From Celeribacter sp. HF31 (GTDB lineage: Bacteria; Pseudomonadota; Alphaproteobacteria; Rhodobacterales; Rhodobacteraceae): a DNA stretch of 64,000 bases. This document shows positions 8,451 through 16,590 of the stretch, in pieces. Under the pieces are notes generated by a model. It made no database searches. It saw only the letters and a list, made by a program, of their open reading frames with translations, and had not been told where the DNA came from. A program made the translations under genes and the position numbers. The stretch spans positions 558,001-622,000 of the forward strand of contig NZ_JAATOT010000001.1 of the NCBI RefSeq assembly GCF_011806455.1. Reading direction: 5' to 3'. Each line of letters begins with the position of its first letter. The stretch's first letter is position 1.

Positions 8451-8482
8451 GTACAACATGACCAAGTGGTCTCAGCTTGTAC
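8451..8482. promoter_or_regulatory. Nested dyad between divergent EPS genes
   Basis: GTACAA (8451-8456) and TTGTAC (8477-8482) flank an inner ACCA-ag-TGGT (8461-8470). It lies in the 67-bp gap between the glycosyltransferase and the export gene, so a bound protein could control both directions. Confidence 0.4.
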
Positions 8483-8503
8483 TATGCTGAAAAGGTGACA
8501 AAG

Positions 8504-10060
8504 ATGCATCTTCTTGCTCCTACGATAGTTCGTCAGACGCACAGGGGGCGTGTCGCAACGGTGCCGTTGGGCATTTTCTGTGCGTTTTTGATGTCTTTGC
8601 CTGCAATAAAGCCGCTTTCGGCCCAATCTGTGGGCGTTTGGACGGCGGCACAAGAGGATGTGACGGGCGATATGTCCCTGACGGAGGCGCCGAATCCCGC
8701 GGGGCTTTCGATGGTGTCCTCCAATAAAGAGACTCAGAAAGGGTTTCTGGGCATCGGCGATCAGGTTGCGCTGAGTATCGTCATTTGGGAAGACTCGGAG
8801 TTGGAATATCGCCAGTGGGAGCCGGTCTCGGGCACTTATACGGTCTCCGCCGAAGGCACGCTGACCCTGCCGCTGGTGGGCTCTCTTCCGGCGGTGAACA
8901 TCTCGCGCGAGGAGCTGAGCCTTGAGATCGCCGGGATTTTGCAGAATCGCGCGCAGATGGTCGAAACGCCCGTCGTCACCCTCAACATCGATGCCTATGC
9001 GCCGTTTTTCGTGCTGGGCGATGTGGCGCGTCCTGGCGAATTCGAGGCCCGGCCCGACCGCACCGTCTATCAAGCCTTCGCCATGGCCGGCGGCGCGCCG
9101 CGTCTGGCGGGCGGGCTCGACAGCAATGTGCGCAGCCTGATGATCGACAGTGGCACGCTGTCGCAACTGCGCCGCGAAATTTTGCGCGCCGAAGTCTCCG
9201 CCGCCCGCTACCGTGCGATGCGCGACGATGCCGAGACCCTTATCTTGCCCGAAGATGTCACCCATCCCGACGGCGCCGCCGCGCTTCAACGGGTGATCGA
9301 GGGCGAGCAACAACAGTTGAACGCACGGCGTGAGGCGAAAGCGCTGGAGGTTGAGAACCTCGAGGGGTTGAAAGAGCTGTTGAACACCGAGATTGCGAGC
9401 CTCGAGGAAAAACTCGACGGGCTCTCGACCCAGATCGATCTGGCGCAGGAGAACCTCGACAATATGCTGTCTCTGAAAGAAAGCGGGCTGGCGCGGTCTG
9501 TGCAGATCCGAGACGCGCAGGAATCGCTTTTTGACGTGGAAAGCCAGCAGATTGACATTGAAACCGCGATTTTCCGCGCCCGCCAACGCCATCAGGAGGC
9601 CGAACGCGATATTCTGGCGCTGCGCTCTCGCGACAAGGTCGAAGCCGCGCGCGAGCTTCAGGCCTTGCAAGGCGAGATCGAAGAGCTGCGCCTGCGCCGC
9701 GAAACCTACGGCGCGCTCGTGGAGGCGGCGGGGGGCGAATCCTCGACGCTGATGGATCAGGTCGCGACCTTTTATTTCCTGACCCGCAACGGCGATGCCG
9801 CAGGCGAACAGCGCGTGGAGCCGGACACGTTGATCGGACGCGGCGACGTGCTGCGCGTTGAGCGTGTGGTGCTGGAGGGCGACGATCTTCCGGAGGTGTT
9901 ATCTGAGGTCAGGCCTGCGATCCGCTCGGAGGTGCAGGGAGAGGGTCTGCCCGAGACACAGCCCGAGACACAGGTTGTGACATCGGAACACAGATCGGAG
10001 CATGAGGCGAGCCTCAAAGGGCCGGGCGAGGGCATCCGGCCGATGTTGCGGCAGGAATAA
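8504..10060 (+). CDS. ExoF-type polysaccharide export protein
   Basis: The protein has 518 residues. A basic stretch and a hydrophobic segment ending PLSAQ form a signal peptide. The mature part starts with a Poly_export domain (FLGIGDQVALSIVIWED, TVSAEGTLTLPLVGSLPAVN), then a SLBB-like ligand domain (FFVLGDVARPGEFEARPDRT). A long coiled coil follows (about residues 260-410). This is the ExoF arrangement, which differs from short Wza proteins. It should form the periplasm/outer-membrane exit path of the EPS. ATG 8504 with AAAGG 8 bases upstream is preferred over the TTG at 8477. The tail is rich in Pro and Glu and has a short tandem repeat. Confidence 0.85.
   Translation: MHLLAPTIVRQTHRGRVATVPLGIFCAFLMSLPAIKPLSAQSVGVWTAAQEDVTGDMSLTEAPNPAGLSMVSSNKETQKGFLGIGDQVALSIVIWEDSELEYRQWEPVSGTYTVSAEGTLTLPLVGSLPAVNISREELSLEIAGILQNRAQMVETPVVTLNIDAYAPFFVLGDVARPGEFEARPDRTVYQAFAMAGGAPRLAGGLDSNVRSLMIDSGTLSQLRREILRAEVSAARYRAMRDDAETLILPEDVTHPDGAAALQRVIEGEQQQLNARREAKALEVENLEGLKELLNTEIASLEEKLDGLSTQIDLAQENLDNMLSLKESGLARSVQIRDAQESLFDVESQQIDIETAIFRARQRHQEAERDILALRSRDKVEAARELQALQGEIEELRLRRETYGALVEAAGGESSTLMDQVATFYFLTRNGDAAGEQRVEPDTLIGRGDVLRVERVVLEGDDLPEVLSEVRPAIRSEVQGEGLPETQPETQVVTSEHRSEHEASLKGPGEGIRPMLRQE
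9950..9973 (+). repeat. Tandem 12-bp repeat in the export gene
   Basis: CCCGAGACACAG occurs twice back to back (9950-9961, 9962-9973) and encodes PETQPETQ in the acidic tail of the ExoF-like protein. Confidence 0.8.
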
Positions 10061-10083
10061 TTTACCCGCGTCTTATCCGCCCG

Positions 10084-11034
10084 TTATCCGCCCGGTAGCC
10101 GTTTTCGGACGGATTCCGAGAGTTTCGTCATCACCAGCTTGCGCGCTCTGGGGTTCGTCGCGCAGAGTTTTCCGGCGGCCATGATCTGACGGTTTTTCAA
10201 CCGGGTCATCACCACCTCCGCCGCCATCAGCGTCTCAAGATGCGTGCGGCGGATGTCGATAATCTGGGCCAGACGCTCCGTGCGGGTGTCGGCGCCGGGG
10301 GCCAGAACCTTGGCCGCAAATTCCGCATCGGCCGCCAAAAGCGCCTCGATATATTTCGGCGGTACGGTGGCGGACAGCGACCCTTCGGCTTGTTGATAGA
10401 GGTAATCCGGCTCGGGCGAGATGATCACCTTGGCGCCTTCGGCAATCGCGGCGGCGATGATGTGATAATCCTCGCTGTTACGCAGCGCGGGGTCATAGCG
10501 CAGCCCGGTTTCCATCAGATATTCGCGCCGGAACAAAGGCTTGAGATAGCCCAGACATTTCTCGCCCGCCGTCATCTGGTTGCCGGAGAGGTAATCTTCG
10601 AGTGTCAGGTGATGCCGCGGGTCCACCTCGGAGGGTGTCAAAAACACGCCGCCATTCACCGGCACGCCGTGGATGTCGACACGGGTGAAATTGCCCAAGA
10701 CAATATCCGCATCCGCCGCCACCGCATGGTCCAACATCGTGGACAAACGTCCCGGCACCATGTCGTCATCGGCGTCCAAAACGGCGATCCAGTCGCCCGT
10801 CGCCGCCTCGATCGCCCGGTTGCGCGCGACGGACGGCCCGCCGTTTTGCGGCATCTGAATATATCGAACATCCGGGAAATCCCGCATGATTTGAGGGGTT
10901 TCGTCCGAAGATGCATCGTCGACGACAAGGATCTCCGGCGTCAAACCGGATTGCGCGCGCGCCGATGCTATAGACTTGGGCAAAAAACGCGCTGCGTTAT
11001 ATGCCGCGATCATTATTGTGGTCTGCAGGTTCAT
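10084..11034 (-). CDS. Family 2 glycosyltransferase (ExoO/ExoU-like)
   Basis: The protein has 316 residues and is soluble. Motifs are IMIAAYNAARFLPKSI, VVDDASSDETPQI, GGPSVARNRAIEAATGDWIA and VLDADDDMVPGR, where the DADD run binds the metal of the sugar nucleotide. SEDYHIIAAAIAEG holds the catalytic-base region. Sequence type is closest to the ExoO/ExoU transferases of succinoglycan assembly. An AGGGAAG Shine-Dalgarno sequence precedes the ATG. It is convergent with the export gene and divergent from the glycanase gene. Confidence 0.8.
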   Translation of the reverse strand: MNLQTTIMIAAYNAARFLPKSIASARAQSGLTPEILVVDDASSDETPQIMRDFPDVRYIQMPQNGGPSVARNRAIEAATGDWIAVLDADDDMVPGRLSTMLDHAVAADADIVLGNFTRVDIHGVPVNGGVFLTPSEVDPRHHLTLEDYLSGNQMTAGEKCLGYLKPLFRREYLMETGLRYDPALRNSEDYHIIAAAIAEGAKVIISPEPDYLYQQAEGSLSATVPPKYIEALLAADAEFAAKVLAPGADTRTERLAQIIDIRRTHLETLMAAEVVMTRLKNRQIMAAGKLCATNPRARKLVMTKLSESVRKRLPGG

Positions 11035-11100
11035 GAACGCTTCCCTGCCTGAACAGCTGTGTTAACCTCTTACTCATGTTCATTGTTAGGGTTCCCCCGT

Positions 11101-12000
11101 ATGTCAGACAATCTGTACTTTCATTCTGACCGTAAAATCTTGCGTTCCTGCCTTATAATGTCGCTTTTTGCAGGCGCCGCCTTGGTGTCTCAGAGGGCGA
11201 TCGCGCAAGAGGCGCCCGAGTTGCAGGGCAATCTTCCGCCCATTGGTGGATTCTTTCAGCTGTTCGAAACCGAGGCCGATCTTGGGGGATTCTACCTGTC
11301 GGATTTCGATTTCGGCGGTGAGACCATGGTCACCGGCTATCGCCGCGACCGGATTGCCTATGATGCCGAGACCAAGGAGGTCATCCTGAGCCTCTCGCCC
11401 GCGCCGGACGGATCGGAGAAAACCTTTTGGGGCGGCGAGATTCAGCGCGACGGAGGGCACGGTTATGGCGATTACGAGGTGGTGATGCAGCCTGCGAAAG
11501 CCGAGGGCGTGGTCTCGTCTTTTTTCACCTATACCGGCGGGGCATTCGGCGATCCGCACCATGAGATCGACATCGAATTTCTGGGCAAGGACACCACGGG
11601 CCTCTATGCCAATATCTTCGTCGATGGCGAACAAATGCCGGGGCGGCACATTCCGCTGGGCTTTGACGCCTCGGAGGGGATGCATCTTTACCGTTTCGAG
11701 TGGCGCCCCGAGGGCGTGCGCTGGTTCGCGGATGGCGAAGAGATTTTCTACGCCGCGGCCTCTGAGACCGCGATGCCGCAGTTTCGTGGCAAGCTTTTCG
11801 CCAATATCTGGGCCGTCGCGGAATTGCAGGAGCCCTGGGCGGGCGAGGTCGATCCCGACACCAATGTCAAAGCGCGCTATGGCTGCATGTCCTATGTGCC
11901 TCTAGGGCGGGGCGGGTTGCAATGTCAGGACTTCGGTCCCTGGACGACGATGGATGCGACCACGACGGAGACGGCCCCCGAGGGGCATGAGGAGGGCTGA
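11101..12000 (+). CDS. exoK: Secreted GH16 endo-beta-glycanase (ExoK-like)
   Basis: The protein has 299 residues with a signal peptide ending near SQRAIAQ. The GH16 active site HHEIDIEFLG is intact: E155 should be the nucleophile, D157 the assisting acid and E159 the acid/base. GGEIQRDGGHGYGDYEVVMQ and FSWRPEG-like FEWRPEGVRWFADGE are further GH16 landmarks. In succinoglycan producers ExoK cuts nascent EPS to lower molecular weight. The gene lies among glycosyltransferase genes and is 3 bases ahead of the next one, whose Shine-Dalgarno sequence is inside its 3' end. The start at 11101 has TTAGGG about 9 bases upstream. Confidence 0.85.
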   Translation: MSDNLYFHSDRKILRSCLIMSLFAGAALVSQRAIAQEAPELQGNLPPIGGFFQLFETEADLGGFYLSDFDFGGETMVTGYRRDRIAYDAETKEVILSLSPAPDGSEKTFWGGEIQRDGGHGYGDYEVVMQPAKAEGVVSSFFTYTGGAFGDPHHEIDIEFLGKDTTGLYANIFVDGEQMPGRHIPLGFDASEGMHLYRFEWRPEGVRWFADGEEIFYAAASETAMPQFRGKLFANIWAVAELQEPWAGEVDPDTNVKARYGCMSYVPLGRGGLQCQDFGPWTTMDATTTETAPEGHEEG

Positions 12001-12003
12001 CCC

Positions 12004-12978
12004 GTGGTCGAGACCGCAATGATCGACGTCTCTGTCATCGTGGCTGCCTATAAATGTGTTCCGACGCTGGAACGTGCCGTGCACTCCTCCCTTGATCAGC
12101 CGGGGGTGGCGGTCGAGGTGATCATCGTGGACGATGCCTCGCCGGACGACACGTTGGATTTGGCGCGCAAATTGGCGGAGGCGCATGACAATGTAATCGC
12201 TTTGACCACGGGCGTGAACAAGGGCCCGTCAGGCGCGCGCAACATGGCGCTGGAGATTGCAAAAGGCACCTATGTCACCGTGCTCGACAGCGACGATTTC
12301 ATGGAGCCGGGGCGTCTGGCGCGTATGATGGAACAGGCTCGCGCCTTGCAGGCCACCATTCTGGCCGATGACCTCTATAAGGTGATTGAAGGCGATGAAG
12401 AGGGCCCGCGCACGCGGCTGCTGAAGCTGCCGAAATCTGGCGCGGACAGCTTTGCGGTGGACCTGGCGGAATTCACACGCGGCAACATGACGAGTTACAA
12501 TGGTGCGCGTGGTGAGATGGGGTTTCTCAAGCCTCTGATTTTGCGTGAGTTCCTTGAAGAGCATGGCCTGCGCTACCATGAGGACATGCGGCTCGGCGAG
12601 GACTTCGCGCTCTATGCCGAAGCGCTCGAGGCAGGCGCTACGTTTCATATCGTGCCGCCCGGTGGATATTTCGCCGTGGTGCGTCCGGAGTCTTTGAGCG
12701 GCTCGCATGGCGCCAAGGATTTGGGCGCTTTGGCGCATCGGATCGGTGCCCTGCGCGATGCGGCGACCGGGCCGACGCGCGACGCGCTTGAGGCGCTTTG
12801 GATCGATACCATGAAACGCTATAGCTGGGCGCGGCTGATTGATGCGGTCAAAGCCAGGAATGTGGCCGAGATTGCGTCCTGTTTTAATGCGCCCCCAAGT
12901 GTTTCAATTCATTTATTGTCATGCCTTGGCGAACAATTTGTCCTGCGCACCAGTAGATTACTTGGTCGGAATGCCTAA
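12004..12978 (+). CDS. Family 2 glycosyltransferase (ExoO-like)
   Basis: The protein has 324 residues and opens with GTG behind GGAGGGC. Motifs are VIVAAYKCVPTLERAV, VDDASPDDT, KGPSGARNMALEIAKG and VLDSDDFMEPGR. LGEDFALYAEALEAG corresponds to the catalytic E-D region of inverting GT2 enzymes. It resembles ExoO of Sinorhizobium in length and motif spacing, and is a paralogue of the 10084-11034 enzyme. It follows the glycanase by 3 bases and is probably co-transcribed with it and the next oxidoreductase. Confidence 0.8.
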   Translation: MVETAMIDVSVIVAAYKCVPTLERAVHSSLDQPGVAVEVIIVDDASPDDTLDLARKLAEAHDNVIALTTGVNKGPSGARNMALEIAKGTYVTVLDSDDFMEPGRLARMMEQARALQATILADDLYKVIEGDEEGPRTRLLKLPKSGADSFAVDLAEFTRGNMTSYNGARGEMGFLKPLILREFLEEHGLRYHEDMRLGEDFALYAEALEAGATFHIVPPGGYFAVVRPESLSGSHGAKDLGALAHRIGALRDAATGPTRDALEALWIDTMKRYSWARLIDAVKARNVAEIASCFNAPPSVSIHLLSCLGEQFVLRTSRLLGRNA

Positions 12979-13021
12979 ATAGAGGTGTGGGTTGGTGAAA
13001 AAGTGATGGAGGTTCTGCGTC

Positions 13022-14221
13022 GTGAGCGCTGAAATTCGATGGGGTATCGTGGGCGCGGGCATGATCGCGCGGCGTTTCGTGACGGACATTGCCTTGTGCA
13101 GCGACAGCCGTCTGGCAGGCATCGCCTCGCGCGCCTTGGATCGCGCCGAAGCGCTGCGGGATTTCGCCGGTGTCGCGCCTGAGAGCTGCCTCTGTTTTCA
13201 AGGTTACGAAGAGATGCTCGCCTCGCCCGAGATCGACGCGATCTACATCGCGCTGCCCACCGCCCTGCATGCCGAGGCCACACTGGCCGCGATTTCCCAT
13301 GGCAAGCCGGTGCTCTGTGAAAAGCCTCTGGCGATGAACGCCGGCGAGGTCGAAGCCATCGCCAAGGCCGCAAAAGAGGCAGGTGTGCCGGTGATGGAGG
13401 CGGTCTGGACCCGCACTCTGCCGAATGTGCTCGAACTGCGTCGGCGTCTCGATGCAGGTGAGATCGGTAGACCGCTGCACCTCAGTGCCACGCTGGGATT
13501 CCCGGTTGATGACAGTCCCAACAAAAGCGTGGCTGAGCCGTCTCTGGGGGGCGGCGTGATCCGCGATCTGGGGGTCTATCCGATTTCTCTGGCTCAGTTT
13601 TTCCTGGGGGATCTCTCTTACAGCGCCTCGGAGGTCCGCTATTCGGCGCGCGGCACCGACCGCGATATGTCCGCGGTGCTGCGCGGCGGTGCGGACGGCT
13701 CTTGTCTTGTGACCCTCTCGGCCTCGCACAGCGGGCAATTGCCCAATCGGTTGGAGATCACCGGCACCAAGGGGCGGTTGTCCCTCGATGCGCCCTTTCT
13801 CTGCGGGCTCGGCGGTCGGATCATGCATTTTGCGGAGGTGACGGAAAGCGCGGAGGCGCCGGTCACGGCAGAGCCTGCGAACAGCACACCGAAACCTGCT
13901 CCGCCCCGCAAACGCGGTCTCAAGGACAAGCTGAAACAATCCTCCTTCGGGCGTGTGCTGCGCCGGATTGTCCTCGACCGTGTGCGTCTCGAAGGGACAC
14001 AGATCGGCGCGGTCTACGAAGGCTCGGGGCTGCAATTCCAGATCGACGAGTTCTCCCGCATGCTGCACCGGGGCGAGACTGAATGCTCTCTTATGCGCCT
14101 GTCGGACAGCCTCGCGGTGGCGCAGCTTTTGGACCGGATTTCGGGCGGAAAAACGCCGGAAACCATCCGTGGGCTCAATCTCACACAAGCACCGACGCAC
14201 TCCGCCATGCCCTCCGAATAA
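13022..14221 (+). CDS. Second Gfo/Idh/MocA-family oxidoreductase
   Basis: The protein has 399 residues. GIVGAGMIARRFVTDI is the NAD(P)-binding turn and LCEKPLAMNAGEV the EKP motif; WTRTLPNVLELRRRLDAGEIG and GGGVIRDLGVYPISLAQFFLG are characteristic of dehydrogenases in the family. A Pro/Lys-rich insert (about 290-315) is not typical and may be a surface loop. The GTG start has GGAGG 9 bases before. It follows the ExoO-like gene by 43 bases. It may make an unusual sugar for the EPS. Confidence 0.85.
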   Translation: MSAEIRWGIVGAGMIARRFVTDIALCSDSRLAGIASRALDRAEALRDFAGVAPESCLCFQGYEEMLASPEIDAIYIALPTALHAEATLAAISHGKPVLCEKPLAMNAGEVEAIAKAAKEAGVPVMEAVWTRTLPNVLELRRRLDAGEIGRPLHLSATLGFPVDDSPNKSVAEPSLGGGVIRDLGVYPISLAQFFLGDLSYSASEVRYSARGTDRDMSAVLRGGADGSCLVTLSASHSGQLPNRLEITGTKGRLSLDAPFLCGLGGRIMHFAEVTESAEAPVTAEPANSTPKPAPPRKRGLKDKLKQSSFGRVLRRIVLDRVRLEGTQIGAVYEGSGLQFQIDEFSRMLHRGETECSLMRLSDSLAVAQLLDRISGGKTPETIRGLNLTQAPTHSAMPSE

Positions 14222-14605
14222 GGGCTTTGTCGCGCTGTAGTGCCTCCCCAAAACGTCTCAGGCACCCTGGCTGGGTGGGGCGTCCATGTGGTATTTTTGC
14301 GTTTTGCGACGTCTGATTGGCTGCGGATTGGTCGTGCCGTGCCGGTTTGCGCCCAATTTATGGGCTTTGGCATGCCTCTGCAGAGCCCGTTTCGATCTCC
14401 GTTAGGGCGCGGCCAAAAACTGTCGTATCTTTGAGATTGTAGCGCGTTAGACTTCTCGAAAGCGATGTCGAGAGGGATTTCGGCTGGTATTTTTCGTGTT
14501 GCGCTCGGGCATGCCGGGCTTGGCGCAACTCTGGTATGGTGTTCTCGGCAAGGGGGATAAGCGTTTCGAAAGCGGCCAGGCCGCCTCGGCACGCGGGTGT
14601 GGGTG
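14222..14605. other. 384-bp intergenic region within the EPS locus
   Basis: No supported gene is present. It contains small dyads: TCTCGA/TCGAGA (14454-14473) and the 13-bp GCGGCC-a-GGCCGC (14572-14584) just 21 bases before the next start, where it could fold into the leader. This is likely a promoter region for the following two glycosyltransferase genes. Confidence 0.5.
14572..14584. repeat. 13-bp palindrome in the leader of the ExoM-like gene
   Basis: GCGGCC and GGCCGC flank a single A. The very short centre favours a DNA-level protein site or chance in GC-rich sequence over an RNA hairpin. Confidence 0.35.
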
Positions 14606-15571
14606 ATGAATAAAGAGACTTTCAAATATGCGCGTGGAAGCACGACGGCGGACAGTTGCCTGATCTCCATCGGGATTTGCACGTTTCGGCGGCCGGAACT
14701 GTTCGAAACCCTGACCTCGATTGGCAATCAGATCGTGCCGGATGGCTACACCATCGAGGTGATCGTCGCCGACAATGACGATGTTGCGAGGTTGGGCCCC
14801 AAGATCGCCGTCGCCGCGCAGGACACCGGCCTCAACATCCGCTACCGTCCGGCGCCCGCGCGCAATATCGCGATTGCCCGCAATGCCTGTCTGGAGGCTG
14901 CCGAGGGCGAAGCGCTGATTTTCATCGACGATGACGAAACCGCCGATCCCGGCTGGTTGGAGAATATGATCCGCTCCTGGCGACGCTCGGGCGCCAGTGT
15001 CATTTTCGGGCCGTCCTATGCGATCTACCCGGAGGAGACGCCTGAGTGGATGGTCGAGAACGACGTGCATTCCAACATTCCGTTGGACCGCGACGGGGTG
15101 GTGGAGACCGGCTATAGCTGCAATGTTCTGCTGGACTTGCGCAACGCCCGCGTGCGCGAGGCGCGGTTTGACGAGGCTTTTGGGCGCACCGGCGGCGAGG
15201 ACACGGATTTCTTTTTCCGCCTGCACCGTCAAGGCGTCGATATGGACATCACCCTGGACGCCACCGTGCGTGAACCTGTCGCCGAGAAACGCATGTCGAA
15301 AGACTGGGTGATGCAGCGCCGCTTCAGCACCGGACAGGCCTATGGCCATTGCGTGACCTCTGCGGGGCGCAATGCGCCTCTGGCGGAACGGCTGGGATTG
15401 GTGCTGCGCTCCGGCGCCAAGAGCGCCTATTGCACGCTCAGGGCCGGGCTGACGATGTACCGCGAAAGCCAGTATCGGTTCTGGATGATGCGCGGCATGT
15501 TCCACGCCGGTGTCGCGCGCGGGGCCTGTGTGCCGCCGCGGACCCATAATTATGGGGGGGATGAGGCATGA
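14606..15571 (+). CDS. ExoM-like family 2 glycosyltransferase
   Basis: The protein has 321 residues. ISIGICTFRRPELFETL, VIVADNDD, ARNIAIARNACLEAAEGEAL and IFIDDDETADPGW are strongly of the ExoM type, which adds a beta-1,4 glucose in succinoglycan synthesis. FGRTGGEDTDFFFRLHRQG contains the catalytic ED pair. Both GTG 14597 and ATG 14606 are possible starts; the ATG was chosen because it is the stronger codon. The stop overlaps the start of the next gene as ATGA, showing translational coupling. Confidence 0.85.
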   Translation: MNKETFKYARGSTTADSCLISIGICTFRRPELFETLTSIGNQIVPDGYTIEVIVADNDDVARLGPKIAVAAQDTGLNIRYRPAPARNIAIARNACLEAAEGEALIFIDDDETADPGWLENMIRSWRRSGASVIFGPSYAIYPEETPEWMVENDVHSNIPLDRDGVVETGYSCNVLLDLRNARVREARFDEAFGRTGGEDTDFFFRLHRQGVDMDITLDATVREPVAEKRMSKDWVMQRRFSTGQAYGHCVTSAGRNAPLAERLGLVLRSGAKSAYCTLRAGLTMYRESQYRFWMMRGMFHAGVARGACVPPRTHNYGGDEA

Positions 15572-16569
15572 GCAGCGCGCCCCCGAAGACCATTGCCCTG
15601 TTCTACGATGGCTACGAGGCCCAGGCCAATGACGCCCCCTTCGGGCGCACCCGGTCGCATGTCCGAAGCACCCTGCGTCAGGCCTATCGCCGCGCCAAGA
15701 ACCTGCAACCCTACACCGGGTTCTACACCGCCTTTCTCAACCTCAAGCGCAGTCTTGAGGCCAGCGGGGTCACCATCCGGCTCAATGATTTTTCCTATGC
15801 CCGCGCCAATCCGACCATGCCCGTGGGGCTGACCGGGTTCCGCACGGTCTATGACAAGGTGCGGCTGCCCAACCCGGCGATGTTTGGTCCCGGGGAGGTG
15901 CCGGACCCGGACGATGCGATGCGTGTGGTCAAGAATTGCAACCTTAAGATCGTCACCCAACCCTCTGAATGGTATTGCCAAATCTGGCGTCCGGTTTTGG
16001 GCAATCGGGTCAAGCCGATGTTCGTTGGCCTCGACACAGACAACTGGCCCGATCTCTCGGGGCAGGACAAGGACATCGACGTGCTGATCTACGACAAGAT
16101 CCGCTGGAATTACGATGAGCGCAAAGACGACCTTTTGGACCCGCTGATCGCGCATTTGGAGGCGCGTGGGTTGAGCTATCACATCCTGCGCTACGGGTTT
16201 CACCATCTGGGACAGTTCCGCGGCGCGCTGGCACGGGCGCGGTCTATGGCGTTTCTCTGCGAACATGAAACCCAGGGGCTGGCCTATCAGGAGGCCATGT
16301 GTTCGGGCGTGCCGATTTGCGCCTGGGACGAGGGGCATCTCGTCGGTCCGCACGATCTGTCGATTGCGCCGCCGGGACTTGAGGTCTCGTCTGTGCCCTA
16401 TTTCGATGAACGCTGCGGGGTCCGGTTCAAACAGCCGGAGCTGGTCGAGGCCTTTGATCGGTTCTGGGAAAATCACGCGGGCTATGCGCCGCGCGATTAT
16501 GTCTGTGAGAACCTGTCGCTGGCCGCAGGCGCAAAGCGCTATCTGGAGCTGTTCCAGACGCTTGGTTGA
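15568..16569 (+). CDS. GT4-like glycosyltransferase
   Basis: The protein has 333 residues and starts inside the stop of the ExoM-like gene (ATGA). The C-terminal half has QGLAYQEAMCSGVPICAW, an E-x-MxxGxP segment that in GT4 enzymes contacts the sugar nucleotide, preceded by FLCEHETQG. The N-terminal half is poorly conserved and has no signal or membrane segment. It probably acts next to the ExoM-like enzyme on the same repeat unit. Sugar and linkage are unknown. Confidence 0.7.
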   Translation: MSSAPPKTIALFYDGYEAQANDAPFGRTRSHVRSTLRQAYRRAKNLQPYTGFYTAFLNLKRSLEASGVTIRLNDFSYARANPTMPVGLTGFRTVYDKVRLPNPAMFGPGEVPDPDDAMRVVKNCNLKIVTQPSEWYCQIWRPVLGNRVKPMFVGLDTDNWPDLSGQDKDIDVLIYDKIRWNYDERKDDLLDPLIAHLEARGLSYHILRYGFHHLGQFRGALARARSMAFLCEHETQGLAYQEAMCSGVPICAWDEGHLVGPHDLSIAPPGLEVSSVPYFDERCGVRFKQPELVEAFDRFWENHAGYAPRDYVCENLSLAAGAKRYLELFQTLG

Positions 16570-16590
16570 GATTGGTGGTTTGGGGGCGCT

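Noticed and set aside
12884..14251. A 455-codon minus-strand frame opposite the second MocA-type gene
   Set aside because: Antisense shadow; the plus-strand gene has intact NAD-binding and EKP motifs.
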